A stretch of 64,000 nucleotides of DNA from Prunella strophiata (Eukaryota > Chordata > Aves > Passeriformes > Prunellidae): positions 3,118,687 through 3,182,686 of the forward strand of contig JAZBQD010000027.1 in assembly GCA_036583965.1 (NCBI GenBank). Direction: 5' to 3'. Under the pieces are notes generated by a model. The model did no database searches and was not told where the DNA came from. It saw only the letters and a program-made list of their open reading frames with translations. The first letter of the stretch is position 1; every line of letters starts with the position of its first letter. This document shows, piece by piece, positions 1 through 12,150 of this stretch. The translations under genes were made by a program, and so were the position numbers.

Positions 1-1520
1 TGATTCCAAATCTGGAATTTAGCAGGAATCCTCTGTTACGCTGAATTATCGCACAGAGGCAAGTGTAACATCTTTGTGGGATGTGGGCTCTTCCAGACTC
101 TTTGTCCTCCATGGTAATGTCCCAATCACACTGAAGTGCTCCCAAATGTGCGAGGACTATTTAAGCTTTGTAAATGCTGTCCTCCAAAAATCACTCCACA
201 TAAATGTTTCATGTCTCTCCTCTGCGATGCACAGGCCCCAAACATTCAGCTGTGAGGGTGTTTATATTTGTGGAACTCTCTTGAACATTTGCTGTGGATT
301 TCAAACAGCTGCTACACTGAAGCACTGGGAATAGTAAGATCATGAATATTCAGGTGAAGCCACTGGAATGAACAGCCGTTAATAGAATAAATGCCTAAAC
401 AGTTGTGTAAGGCTTATTAAGACCTATTGGGGCTGAGATAATAAATTCCCTCTTTGACATGTTGCAACTACTGTAGTTTAAACATTTTGGACCACCTCTT
501 CAGAACTGAAAGAAAAAATTATGTTAGTTCTGTGTGATAACACAATGAAACACCTGGAAGGCTTGGCGCCTGTATTAGATTTGGCAGGGAGATTGTAACA
601 TGCTAGCTCATCCCCACTTAAAATCATGGCACTGTTTATTGTGTTAGTTGTCAAGGTTATCCAAATTACATACAGTCTGGATGGAGCACACTTATCTCAT
701 TAGAGAATGTATTTTTTACTATTTTCTCTTCAAGTTTGGAAATAATAATATTACACTTTTGCAATGGGGCAGTAACATGGATAATCTATTGCCAAGAAGA
801 GAAACTAATCAGAACACAAAGAAAAAACCAACCCATTCAAAGTTTTTTTTTTTTTATCCCAAACCCAGCAAAGTTCAGGAAACCAGCACTAGCAGCCTGG
901 CTTTGAACCTTCAAAAAAGATGGGCATCCCTGCAGCTGACAGGTCTGCTATGGGGACTCCTTGGTGGCTGCTGTAACTCCAAAGCACTCCAAGTATCCAG
1001 AGTGGTTAATTGTTGCAGGAGAACTGTCTTTTCTTTTGAATTTAGCTGTCACGTTGCATTATGCTGTGCTGTACTGCCTGGTTCTGGCACACTGTGTCAC
1101 GAAACATAAAATCCGACAGGATGCAGTGTAAGTCTTGCAGGTTAAAATTTAAAGGCAAACTCAGTAATATTTGATCAGTTACCTGCTGTCGGTTCAGATA
1201 AAGGGCGTTTGATCTCCAGTGAGCAGGGCTAACTTGTTAGAAGCAAACTTGCACATGGCACAGGGCTGTTCTCAGCTCTGCAGCAGCATGAACTGGGGAG
1301 TGTCAAAGCAGCTCAGGTGCACTTGGAACTGTTAAAAATTAACCCACCTGGCTCTTTTTTTAATGTTTTAAGAAAAAGATCAAACTATACCCCTTTTTAC
1401 TAGTCTCTGTGTGTGACACCAGATTCTGGTTGTTTCTAAGAGGAAAATTTCTAGTTGCTTCAAGAGGAAAATCACCTGAAAAACCCAAAGGAATGACTTA
1501 ATTCTGCTGAAATTTGTACA

Positions 1521-1543
1521 CCACCACCCCCCCCCCTCCCCCC
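1521..1543. repeat. C-rich homopolymer tract
   Basis: CCACCA followed by ten C, a T and six C. The minus strand is a long G run and could form a G-quadruplex. Confidence 0.9.
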
Positions 1544-4500
1544 AAGTTTTAACACACTACACTTTCAGAGCCTTTCTGCCAGCACTGATGGACTTTCCTG
1601 ATCTGGTTTCATGAAAAATCTCAATGTGTTTATTGACTGCCCGCATGTACACAGCACCTGTATAAATCACCATCTGATGAAAGCATCAGAAGCTGGTCAG
1701 GATGAAATAAAAGCTAAAATCCCAACATTTCCCTTCATCCCCTTCCCCACACTCCTGTTTTTCTGTGACCTGTTTATCAATATGAGAACCAAATCTGTTT
1801 CGGAAACTTCAGTGTCATGGTTACATTTTGGGAGGAAGGAACAGATGGAATAGATTAATTAGTCAAACTATGTTTAAGTAGAAAGGCATTTCTTTCCATG
1901 AGTAGCCAAAGGCTAGAAAGAACATATAAGGGACAGGCAGAAGTGCCTCAGGACTTCTTCCTTGCTGGAACAGCTTCCCAGTTTCATTCTTTCAGCAGCA
2001 TAAAGGGTCTTTGATTTCAGCTCCTATTAAGAAGTAGGTCAGGAGGTGCCTGATTTTCAGGAGGGCAACTGCTCCCTTCAGCTTATTAAAAGTAGCCACT
2101 CCAAAACATTTACTGCATTTTATTTTTTACAGGGACTCTGGTGTATAAGGATTCCAAGCAGCTTGGGAAGCAAATGACCCTGCTGCTGGGATCCATCACT
2201 GCTTGCTCTTGCTCATCAGCAAGTGCCTGCCTAATACAGTGCACCATCATCTGTCTCCAGTTTTCCAGAGCCTGGGCAGATCCTCATTTCATCATCTCCC
2301 CATTTTTCCTGCTTGGAACAGAAGACTTGCCACCACACTTCTGGCCCTGGTGTTGTGAGCTGCAAGGAAGCTACGCCAGACACGGCACTGCCTCAGAAAT
2401 TCAACACGACTTTGTTTAGCACCAGTATTGATCTGTGACTGGTGATACCATCCCTGTGTGAGAAAACAAAGCCTGCAGTACAGCTGGTTTGGAAATCAGG
2501 TTTCAGTGGGTAACTCCAGCCTGTTTCATCCCTGTGTCCAGCCTGGTAGCATGCACTGCAAGGCTTTTGGTTTGGGTTCAGTCATCTTACCTAGAGGAGA
2601 TACTTAAACAAGACACCTACCTGAGGATTTTGATCATAGTAATATCCTTTACCAGCCAGTGGAGAGGAATATACCCATCCTGAATGCAATTTAGTTTTAT
2701 TTATGGGTCTGGGTTTTTTTGCCACAGTTTGCAAAGGGGGGCACTGACAACCTGACTTGGGTACTCATCAGATGAGTACCAGGCAGAAAACCTCAGCCCC
2801 TTCCTCCTGCTGATTTGGTTTCAAAGGCACAATTCCCACAAGTAATCATATTTACCAACTAAAATGTGTTAATTCACCCTCTGACAACTTTTAGAGATGT
2901 GTTTTAGTGCTGTTTCTGTTTTTATTTTCTGTCACGGACTGAAGGGGAAGATGGGCAGGAGTCTGGGATGGAAACAGTTATTTCAAATAACAAAGGAAAG
3001 ATTTTGGCCAAGAGGAAGATTTAAATCTAACCCAGATGTAGCTCAGTGGTGTCTGGAACAGGAGAGATGGTCCCAATCACAGAGTAGCACCCAAGGCTGG
3101 CTCAGGAAGCAGAGGGATGTCTGTTGGTTGAGGAGAAAACTGTTTGCCTAGCCCCCAGCCAAAGGAAATGTCCCGGGACTGCAGCTGGGCAGTGCAGGAT
3201 CAGGGAAAGGATGGAGCTTTGAAAGCAAATCCCTGCTGGCTTCCTTTCTCCTTGGCAAAGGACAGAGTTGAAATAAGTACGAGCAGGGTCTTGGGAGGAG
3301 GAGGAAGGTCTTTTACTTAATGTGTGGTAAATGAGCAAGGTTCTGTGCCCCCTACCTCCTTGGTGTCCCTGGGCTGAGCTGGCACGACCCAGGATGAACC
3401 TGTGCAATCCCCTGCCTCATCACTGCATCCTGGAGCCAGGAGGCAGCTGTGTATCAGAGAGGTATCACCACATGCCAAATGTCTGAGAGGACAGGTACAT
3501 GTGCAGCTATACACCAGGTGTCCTTGTACAGCAGGCTTGACTTTTTAAAAAGCAGCTTTCTGAGATAGGCTTAAAAAATCGCTTTAAATTCATTGTATTT
3601 GTCATGTCTTTGCTACAGTTATGAGGAGAAAAAAGGTAGGAAAGGAAGCAAGAAAGATTTATTTCCTGGTTACCTTGCAGTAACACTGGATACTAAGTTG
3701 GAATAAACTTCACCATAGAAAACACTCTGGGTACTGTACTTGTTGTGAGGCTTAGTCTCAGCAAAACAGATGGAAAAACAAAAGAAAAGAAATCACAAGA
3801 GGTCTGTTTAGCAAAGCATTATTTGAAAGATCAAAGAAACGACATGTAGATTGTAGTGATCATTGTTAGATAATTTTTTTTTTTTTGTAAATAGTGCTAT
3901 GTGCTGAGAAAACCTGGCTCACAGCTCCCTTTATCTCAGTCTAGTCACCTACTTTTTAAGAAAATTGAAATCACATTGTTCAAAACATTTGGCTCCAAGA
4001 CTAACATCAACAAGGTGATACAGAGCAACCAGAGACCTGCTGATCTATAGCTTACACTTCCAAAATTCTGATCTGGACTGGGAATATCTCAGAACAAGGC
4101 TAAGACATGGGCATGATCCCATTACAAAATATAGGTGGAACACCAACAAACCCAGATCTGTTTTGAAGGCCTTTAGAATGATGCTGTGTTTTTATGCAAT
4201 AATTGTGCATGAATTCAGACCTTGCACAGAGCTGGAAAATGGATTTCAGTCTTTCCTAATTTTGCTAACCTCCACTGGAGGTAAGGATCCATGCACAGGG
4301 AATTTAAGGCCACGGAGAGTAGGTTTGCTTTACTAGTGGCTTTTCATGGACTTTTTAGGAGTAGTTTGTGAACCCTTGGGTGGTGTCATCCCAGAGGCCA
4401 TGGCAGTATAATTTTAGGATGGTGGTGTGGTTATTGGATTTGTGGTAGCATTAACTCATCTGTCTTTGTATTTTTCTTTAAAGAGAGGGATTAATGGAAG

Positions 4501-6886
4501 CAGGATCATTTTTGGGAGGAAGTTTTTTGGGTGACAGCAAGCATGTGCTTGCTGGTGAAAGGGTTGTTGAGAGTGGGGGTACAGGGTCAGGATTCTAGGG
4601 GATGCAGGAGTGGTATCCTGGCAGGAAAGAAATGGAGCTTGTAAGTGAAAAACACTTCTTGTTTGGAAAAGCAGAGTAAAAAGTCCAGGGAATAAATATG
4701 GGCTTCCAACTTCAGTACCACCTCTGCACATGGATCTTTCTGGGGAAAGAGTGAGCACTTGGCATGGTATGAAACTGCCTGGGAAATGCCTTGTTTCGCA
4801 CAAGGTGATGCCCCTGGGTTCTGCGTGTCTCTGCTAAGCAGGGTCAGCTAAATTCAACTGAGGAGTCTGCAAAAGCTCCAGCACAGCCTGGCCCAGCGTC
4901 TCCAAAAGGAACTGCCATTCCTTGAAACCACTGTAACCATCTGCAATCTGATTTTAACACTTTGCTACCACTGATGTCTCCCCAACACTGATTCCAAACG
5001 TGGTAAGTCTCTGGTACAGTTGTCGGCCAGCACAAAGCAAGAATGAAAAAACCCCATCACTGAAATGCCTGATTTAAACACATAAATAAATAAATGTATT
5101 TCCTATGTACTTGAGTAATCAAAAAGCCTGGCTGTTTTGCCTTTTTCTTTGGTAAGGAGGTATCCTTGCTCACAGTCTGGGTTCCATGGATACCACAAGC
5201 AACTCCAACTTTGTGCCTTTAATGCTTGCACTGTGGAAAATGCTGTTTAAATATTCATGCTGACCCTAGAAAGCTATCCACTCGGCCATCTGGAGGACTC
5301 CCATATCCCATCCACTGGTGTTTTATTTTGAAGGATATATTCTGATCACACTGACTCGGCTAAATAGACTATTGGTCCATTTGTTTTGTAACTGCTATTT
5401 AGTTACCTCTCAGGATGTCAGCTCGATTTATCTGTGTGGAGGAGAAGAATTCTTCAATAAAACTATAGATAAATAGGAGCAAGAGCTGAGGCATGGATAG
5501 GAGGTTACTCATTCCCACTGTCGCTGCCGTGCATGGAAGTGACCTTGTCTGGAACCAGCTAACCTTGCACCTTGTGATTCACATGAAAATTCAAAGCCAA
5601 GCCCTGGCAGGTCAGAGGGAGAACCCAGCCTTGTGTTTAAGGAAAAAAGGGATTTGCTTGTTCAGGCAGTGCTGCGGTTGTGTACTGCACAGGGACACTG
5701 GAGTGCATTCTGCCCAGGGCTAGAGGGAAATGAATGGAGAGGGAACACATTTAATTTGAAGTGGGAAGGAAAATGAGTGTGTGACATCAGAGAGAGTAGG
5801 GAAGAGGAGAAAATGCTCTGTGGAACAGAGCAGGCAAGGTAGAAATCTTACAATCCTGCACCTGGTCTTGCAAGGAAGGGCCAGTTCCTCAGGGCTGCCT
5901 GCCTGTGGTGCCTTGAGACGGGAACAGAAATGGCCCCCAGTTTCATTCCCCAAATTCCAAAAAGGCATTGTTTGTAGTAAAGGAAGGATTATAGCCATCA
6001 TGGCTCTCCAAGGGCAACTCCACTGCCCAGGGATCTGCAAAGCCACCTGAAACACATGCAGTGGCAAAAGCCTTTTGCTATTCACTGTCTGGTCCCTGAG
6101 ACACCCCACCAACATCACCACAGAAGATGAGGTGAAATGTTCACGATTAACAATGTTTATTTTGGCCTTTTCTCTCCAGTTTGGGTGTGGGGGCAGCGGC
6201 GCTGGTGCTATTTGGCTGATTTATTTATGTTCAGAAGGAGGGTGGAGGAAGGGGGCGTATATCCATGGTCACGCTGACTTTTTCAAGCTGCTTTGGAAGA
6301 AAGTGCACACTTAATTGGCATTCAAAGTGCATCTCTGGCTCCTATCTCTCAGTAATGCTTGAATAGATTGTGGTGTGTACAAACCTGGCAATAATTCCAC
6401 TCTGGACTGACAAGAGTTAGGAAACACTGCTTAATTCTTCTATTTCATTTTACTTTTTTTTGGTCTTGGAGAGAATTTTATTCTTTGCTGCTTGATCATT
6501 TTCCCTGTGATTCATGTCCTTTCAGGAAATAGTAATTGACAAAAATAAAGCACTTGGGTTGTTATTTAGTGAGCTCCAGCTAAATTCACACAGTCCTGCT
6601 TAAGAATCTATGCCCTCCAGTGCCGCATTTGTTTTAAGCTTCCAGCCTCTTCTAGACAGATTTTTTTCCCCCCATGCAGGCACAAAAGCACTTTAGTCAG
6701 CACAAATTTGGAGGTAGAAAAAAAAGCTTGTAATAGCATATCTCATGCTGCTATCAATTTTCCACCAGTGGAACACTGGGGTACATGAAGTCCTTTGTCT
6801 GTATTCTGAAGTCAGCTTTGGTGACATTACATTACCAACTACAACATTATAGTGTGCTGCACATTGGTTTGAATTGTAACTTAGAG

Positions 6887-6909
6887 AAAAAAAAAAAAAA
6901 AAAAAAAAA
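6887..6909. repeat. A23 homopolymer
   Basis: Twenty-three A followed by GAAAAGAGAGAA. No retrocopy or target-site duplication is recognisable next to it. Confidence 0.9.
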
Positions 6910-8479
6910 GAAAAGAGAGAATAAAATAAAGATGTCCTGGAATGTGGCCAGGGCATAATGATTTCAATTCTGAAGAAATCCAACAACCAATTATACTAAA
7001 TTCAACATTTTCATGTATGATAAGTTTAAAATCTCCTCTAATCAAATAGGGGAAGCCCTTTTCCCCTATTTTGCTATGGTTTTAGTTACCAGTAGGCCTC
7101 TAAAAATCTGTTTCTGCTTAGAAAGAAACCTTGAAAGGTTATATTTACTATATGTATGAAAAAGGATTGAATGATACAATTATATATTTTAGAATACTAA
7201 AGCAATGTATAAGAGACTAATCACGATCCCAAATTCAATTTTCAAACCTTTAATTGATCCCATCCCAAAGGTAACATTCTATCTTAATTGCCATGCTGAA
7301 ATGGTTGCAATTACGTAAAATAAAACTATTCATTGGTAACTGGAAAAAGTCTGCTCATTAAGCACATGACGGCCAGCCTTGAAAATACTTGATTGCAAAA
7401 GGATGCAACCACTTTGCTTATATTTCCTTTTCTGGTTAAACTCTCTTTCACATATGTTGAGCTGGTTCCAAAAAGCCACACACGCACAACAGCGAGTTGG
7501 AGATGGAACATGGTGCTGTGTGTGCTCCTGCACCTCCCATGGGCAAAGCCACCTTCGAGGAGGGAAGAAAGGACTAGAAGGACAAGGGACCTTGGTGCTA
7601 GCCTGCTCAGCTGGCACTGTGATCCCTAAAGGTGCTCTATGAGAAGGGAGCTCCTCTGGAGCATTGAACAAACTCAGGAAATAATAAGGGACAACTTAAT
7701 CCCAAGGTAAAATGGAAGTTGCACTATGGGATACATAGGTATTCCTGCAGGGGTGTCACACAACTTGCAGAACTAGGTAAGGCTGAGATCTTTGTTTATT
7801 TGAAAACCAAAGTAAAAGCAAAGGAAACTTGTGGTTTTCTAGAGGTGCCAGTAGATGTTGGAGAAGGAAGAAGACTGGCAGCTTTTTTATTATTGCCAAG
7901 AGAGCCTGAGCCACTCTCAATTTGATATCAACACCTGTGACACTTGGAACGCTGCCTTACTGGATGCAAATGTCATGTAAATAGTTACAAGGTGCTTATT
8001 CATTACTGTTACTCTTATTATTCAACCTCTCTAAGATACAACTGTCCAGCTGAGACAAGCACATCCATAAGAATTCACCAGAACTGGGAACAGGCACAAG
8101 ACATTCAGCTGTGGTAACACTGGATCACTGGGACAAACTATTGCAGGGACAAGAACATCTAATTTTTGTCCCTTTGATGTCATCCCAGCAAGGCTGGATG
8201 CTTTTCCAGGAGTTAACCTCCAGTCACACATACATCACTCTACTCCCAGTGGGAATCAAAGGATGAATGTCTACAATCTGTGGTATACAGGAGACTAGGA
8301 GATCAAAAGCTCTGGTCCTAAATATCTGACTTCCAAGTAACTCTCCAAGTAAACCCATCATATAGAGGTGTTGAAAATAATCCCTTTCTACAGCATGGGA
8401 AGTTTCCTTACTGAGTGCCATTGTCTCAGCCTTAGTGCAGGTTTGGAGCTGTGTGGTACTTGGGTCTGTATAAACTCAG

Positions 8480-8565
8480 TGAAAAACAATCCCCATTCCA
8501 AGGAGCTCCTGTCTGGGTGGAAGATGAGACACAGAGAAGATATAGACAGATGGAGAAGCACCAGG
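8480..8565. repeat. Possible very old interspersed repeat fragment
   Basis: The phrase AACAATCCCCATTCCAAGGA followed by GCTCCTGTCTGGGTGGAAGA and a GACACAGAGAAGATATAGAC stretch resembles a dispersed amniote repeat with a 'CAATCCCTGCCCCAAGGAGCTCACAGTCTA' core. A shorter similar phrase (TTCTGTCCCAAAGAGCTCAC) occurs near 13998. I cannot name the family. A CAG|GTAAGA donor-like site at 8563 has no convincing partner exon. Confidence 0.25.
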
Positions 8566-11500
8566 TAAGACTGAAATGATTATGTGTTTAATAAGCATCA
8601 ACTGCAGCACACCAGCTGTGGCTTCTCAGTCAACTTCTATGTGAGGATTAAGTATTCTGGTTTTATACCAGTGAATTTCAGAATGCAGGACAGGTCACTG
8701 GATATGCCCATCCCATGATATGCATACATCTGTCCATGCTACATGTGCTCATTACAATCTCAGAAAACAGACCCTTTAAACATCTCAGAGATACAGTCCA
8801 AGGGGTGTAGGTGCCTGAAGTCAGCCCCCAGAGCCTGGGTTTCTGTTTGCCTTTAACAAGAGGACTTAGACGTCCGATGGGACTTGGCTGTCCAAGCCAT
8901 TCAGGGATGCCAGTGCCAGCCAGATATTGCCTATATATATCTTTAAACATCTGAGCCTTTGAATGGCAGGGCGATGTAGTGATGAATAAATGCCTACTTG
9001 GACATAGAACAAAGATATCTGACTGGCTGAATAGGCAGCATTTGAATTGTACAGAACACACAGATACTCTGTAAATGAATGGCTGTTCACTCGCTCCATC
9101 AATAGAAAAAAATTGCTCTTTCTCTTTCTGAGCGCACAGTATTTGCAGTAAGAAGGACACACAGATAAAACCAAAAATCTATTTCATAAGCACTTGAGCA
9201 GACTTGTGAAAATAGAGCCAGTGCATCATTTTGCTGATGGAATCTAAAGCAGTGATTCAGATGGGAATCATCACTGGCCCTGCAGACATTGGGGATCTGC
9301 ACTCGTCCAGAGGCATGCAGGCTGGTAAAGCAGGATTCCAAGCCTGACCTACTTTTGTCCCTACCTCGTTCCATCAGACCTAAATCCTGGTCCTGCATTC
9401 AGCCTGGAAGACTGTTGTGAATACAAATGATTCCAGGCATTGCTGATAGACTCAGAGGAGATCGAGTTCTGTATTTACTCATACCATCCACACTTGGGAA
9501 ATTCAGGGACTTTGAGGTCGTGCAAAATTGTTCCTCTAGCAAAATCAATGCACTTTTTGTGTAAATCAGCTTTGGAACAGCTTCAGGTTTCTGTGGAGGG
9601 TCAGTCTTCACTCAAAGAGAGGGTGAAACTCAGCACAAAAATTACTACCTGAAACTTTCCTGAACTTTACTAAAATAGAAATGAAAGGCTATATTCTTAG
9701 CTAGCATAAGCTGCTGCAGAGCAGCTATATGACAATTACCATGTAGATCAGCAAGGCTTGCATTTATTTACCTGGCTGACCCACCTCTCCTATTGATCCC
9801 TGCAGCTGAAATCTTCAATGTATAGTTTTGTCTGATGCCAAAGAAAACAAATTAAATGTTAACTTTAAACAAAACCACAAATCATTATTCGGTTTGGTTT
9901 CAGCACACTGCTAAATAACTCAGAGCTTTGAATGTTGTGGGGTTTGAAGATAATTTCAGTTTTGCATCTCTGCTCCAGCACAGGGAAGATGCACTTTGGA
10001 TAGTGGGACAAGTCTTTTCCATCAGTGCCCTTGGTCCTAATGTCACTTAGGGATCAGACAGCTGAGCCAGCGCTGTAGCAGGATTGATTGAAGATGTACC
10101 CTTGGGAAGAGGTACAGGGTTGCCTAAATGTCTCCTTCTTCTGATGCCTGACTCAAACTAGTCTAATTTGGGTACCCAGTAACACACCTGCCTTCTCTGC
10201 CAGGGGATGTTTATCATTTTCATTAGGTACAGACTTTTATAGGAGATTGTTACCTGATATCAACTGCAGCAAAAATGCTCAAAGTTCAGCCTGAGCAAAT
10301 GAAAGGGAAAACCTGGAATGCTGGTTGTGCATGGAGCAAGGTGCTTGACTTAATTTCTGTTCAATTTGGGATTTTTAGGCATTGTCTAATTAACAAGGAC
10401 CTGAATAGAGACCAGTTGCTGTCTTGTAATAGGGAAAGGACTTTGGTTTTCATTTCTGTCCACTGGTAAAAAAGGCTAAACGGGAACCTTTGCAATGTCA
10501 CCTGACTGAAGTTTTGGTAGCTTTTGGAACTCACACATCAAACTGCATTTTTCTGCTTTCATCCTTCACCAGTTCTATCCTTCTTCAGCTCTCATGAACA
10601 CAAACCCAGGGGGTGAAACAGAACCAAGGAAGACAGAGGACAGAGGGTGGTTCAGGTCTGCTGAGCAGCCTCAGGTGTGGCAGTGCAGAACTGGAAGAGC
10701 AGCTGTGCAGGTGCAGCCAGAACACCAGACAATGGGTGAAAACACTAATGCACTGCACAAAACATCTGCCCCCAAACATTATTAATCCCAGGTATGTGGA
10801 AGAGGGTGGGAAGCAGCACCCTTGGGCAGTGGAGCAGAGGCTGTATCAGAGATGCTGTAGGAGCCAGCACAGATCTGGGAGCAGATCCTGGGTACTCTAA
10901 TCCTCACCCTCCTCCTCTAGCTGCTGTGCAATGCTGATTCTTTCATCCAAACCTCCTCAACTGCCTGGAAAGTGCAATTTGATAACACTGCTATGGAAGC
11001 TTCAGACCCACATGGGGTCATTGCATAACACCCCACATAATAAAGGAGATATTTATGTCCTCTCAGTACAAAGCCAGTTAATAATCACCATTAGAAACAG
11101 CATGAAATGAGAGCACACAAAGCAGAGTTCTCTCCACTCAGAGTGTAAATTGCATAGTACTCCAAGATGAAGGCATGTTGTATTCTTTCCATGGTTATAT
11201 TTAAATCTGTGTTTTCTTTAATTTAAATCTGCTCTATAAAGATCTCAGCAATTTGAGACAAAAGTATCCTTTAAAAGCAGAAAAAAAACATGACATGATA
11301 GCATCCTTCATGCCAGGCTGGCCCTGTTGTGATTTTACATTGAGGGTGCATTTTAATTGATGAAATGTGCTACACAGCACAACTTGAAAAAGTAACAACC
11401 TTTAGTTACCATTTGGAAATGTGATGGAGGTGGCAGAAGTTAAACTCTTAGGACTAAATGAAATAACAGAAGCTCCCTATCCTTTCTTGAAGACGCTCAT

Positions 11501-11811
11501 TAGTTTTCACTTTCTCACATTCTGTTTGCCATGGATTTCATCCAAGAATGACGGATGTAGAGTTATTAAGCAAGTGATAGTTTCAAAACTCCAAGTGTCA
11601 GTGCTCAGTGTGGGAGCTCAGTTACCTTGCAGAGGCTGAAATACCCCTACCCTGGTGCTGGCATTGCCACAGAGGGAATGATCACATGGAAAGGTATGGT
11701 CAGAACAGCCTGAGAGACACAAGTCAGTTATAGGAGTGGACAAATAAAAAAATGAGGAATGTTTGAGGAATAATCTGGTATTTGAATGCAGCAGCACACA
11801 CAGGAAACTGG

Positions 11812-11851
11812 AAAAAAAAAAAAAAAAGAAAAAAAAAAGAAAAAAAAAAGA
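11812..11851. repeat. Interrupted A tract
   Basis: Three A runs separated by single G residues, then AGGAAGGAG. Simple low-complexity DNA. Confidence 0.9.
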
Positions 11852-12052
11852 GGAAGGAGTATTAGTTTGCAGAAGGCAATTAACAAGTATCTTTTCATAA
11901 GTTCAGTCCAGGGCTGAGATGCAGGGGTATCTCAAATACTATAAGGTCTCTATGAGGGAAGAGGTAAATCACTAAAGTTTCTCATTCTGGGCTTGGGAGA
12001 GAAACCTGCACGTTGCTTTTCTCATTCCTGTGGGCCTGCTGACCAGTGGTGG

Positions 12053-12150
12053 TCATAGAGTCATTGGCTGGTTTGGGTTGGAAGGGATCTTAGAGGTCAT
12101 CCAGTTCCAACCCCCCTGAATGGGCAGGGTACCTTCCACCAGAAGTCCAT
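12053..12150 (-). mobile_element. CR1 LINE 3' fragment
   Basis: The plus strand reads TCATAGAGTCATTGGCTGG, then TTTGGGTTGGAAGGGATCTT, TTCCAACCCCCCTG and ATGGGCAGGG. This is the reverse complement of the bird CR1 3' end (CCATGGCAGGGGG ... GGAAC ... GATCTT ... ATTCTATG). It is 5'-truncated, as most CR1 copies are. The match fades after about 12150, although a second GAGCAGGGTAC at 12170-12180 suggests a small local duplication. Non-functional relic inside NFI intron 1. Confidence 0.85.

Larger units (their letters stand above)
1..12052. other. Noncoding intronic DNA, no gene seen
   Basis: Apart from the C tract at 1.5 kb, the A tracts at 6.9 and 11.8 kb and the possible old repeat at 8.48 kb, I see no exon, RNA gene or recognisable transposon. 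The longest frame (648-1109 plus, 153 codons) has an in-frame poly-Phe run from a T tract and no splice context. Local GC rises near 3.0-3.5, 4.5-5.0 and 10.6-10.9 kb without CpG enrichment. Confidence 0.6.

Noticed and set aside
648..1109. 153-codon plus-strand open frame
   Set aside because: Contains a poly-Phe run from a T tract, no exon borders and no recognisable domain; chance frame.
6887..6909. A23 as the tail of a retrotransposed gene
   Set aside because: No gene-like sequence precedes it on the plus strand and no flanking target-site duplication is apparent.
8443..8562. Possible exon ending at CAG|GTAAGA (8563)
   Set aside because: Good donor, but no convincing acceptor, no recognised protein, and the interval looks like an old dispersed repeat.
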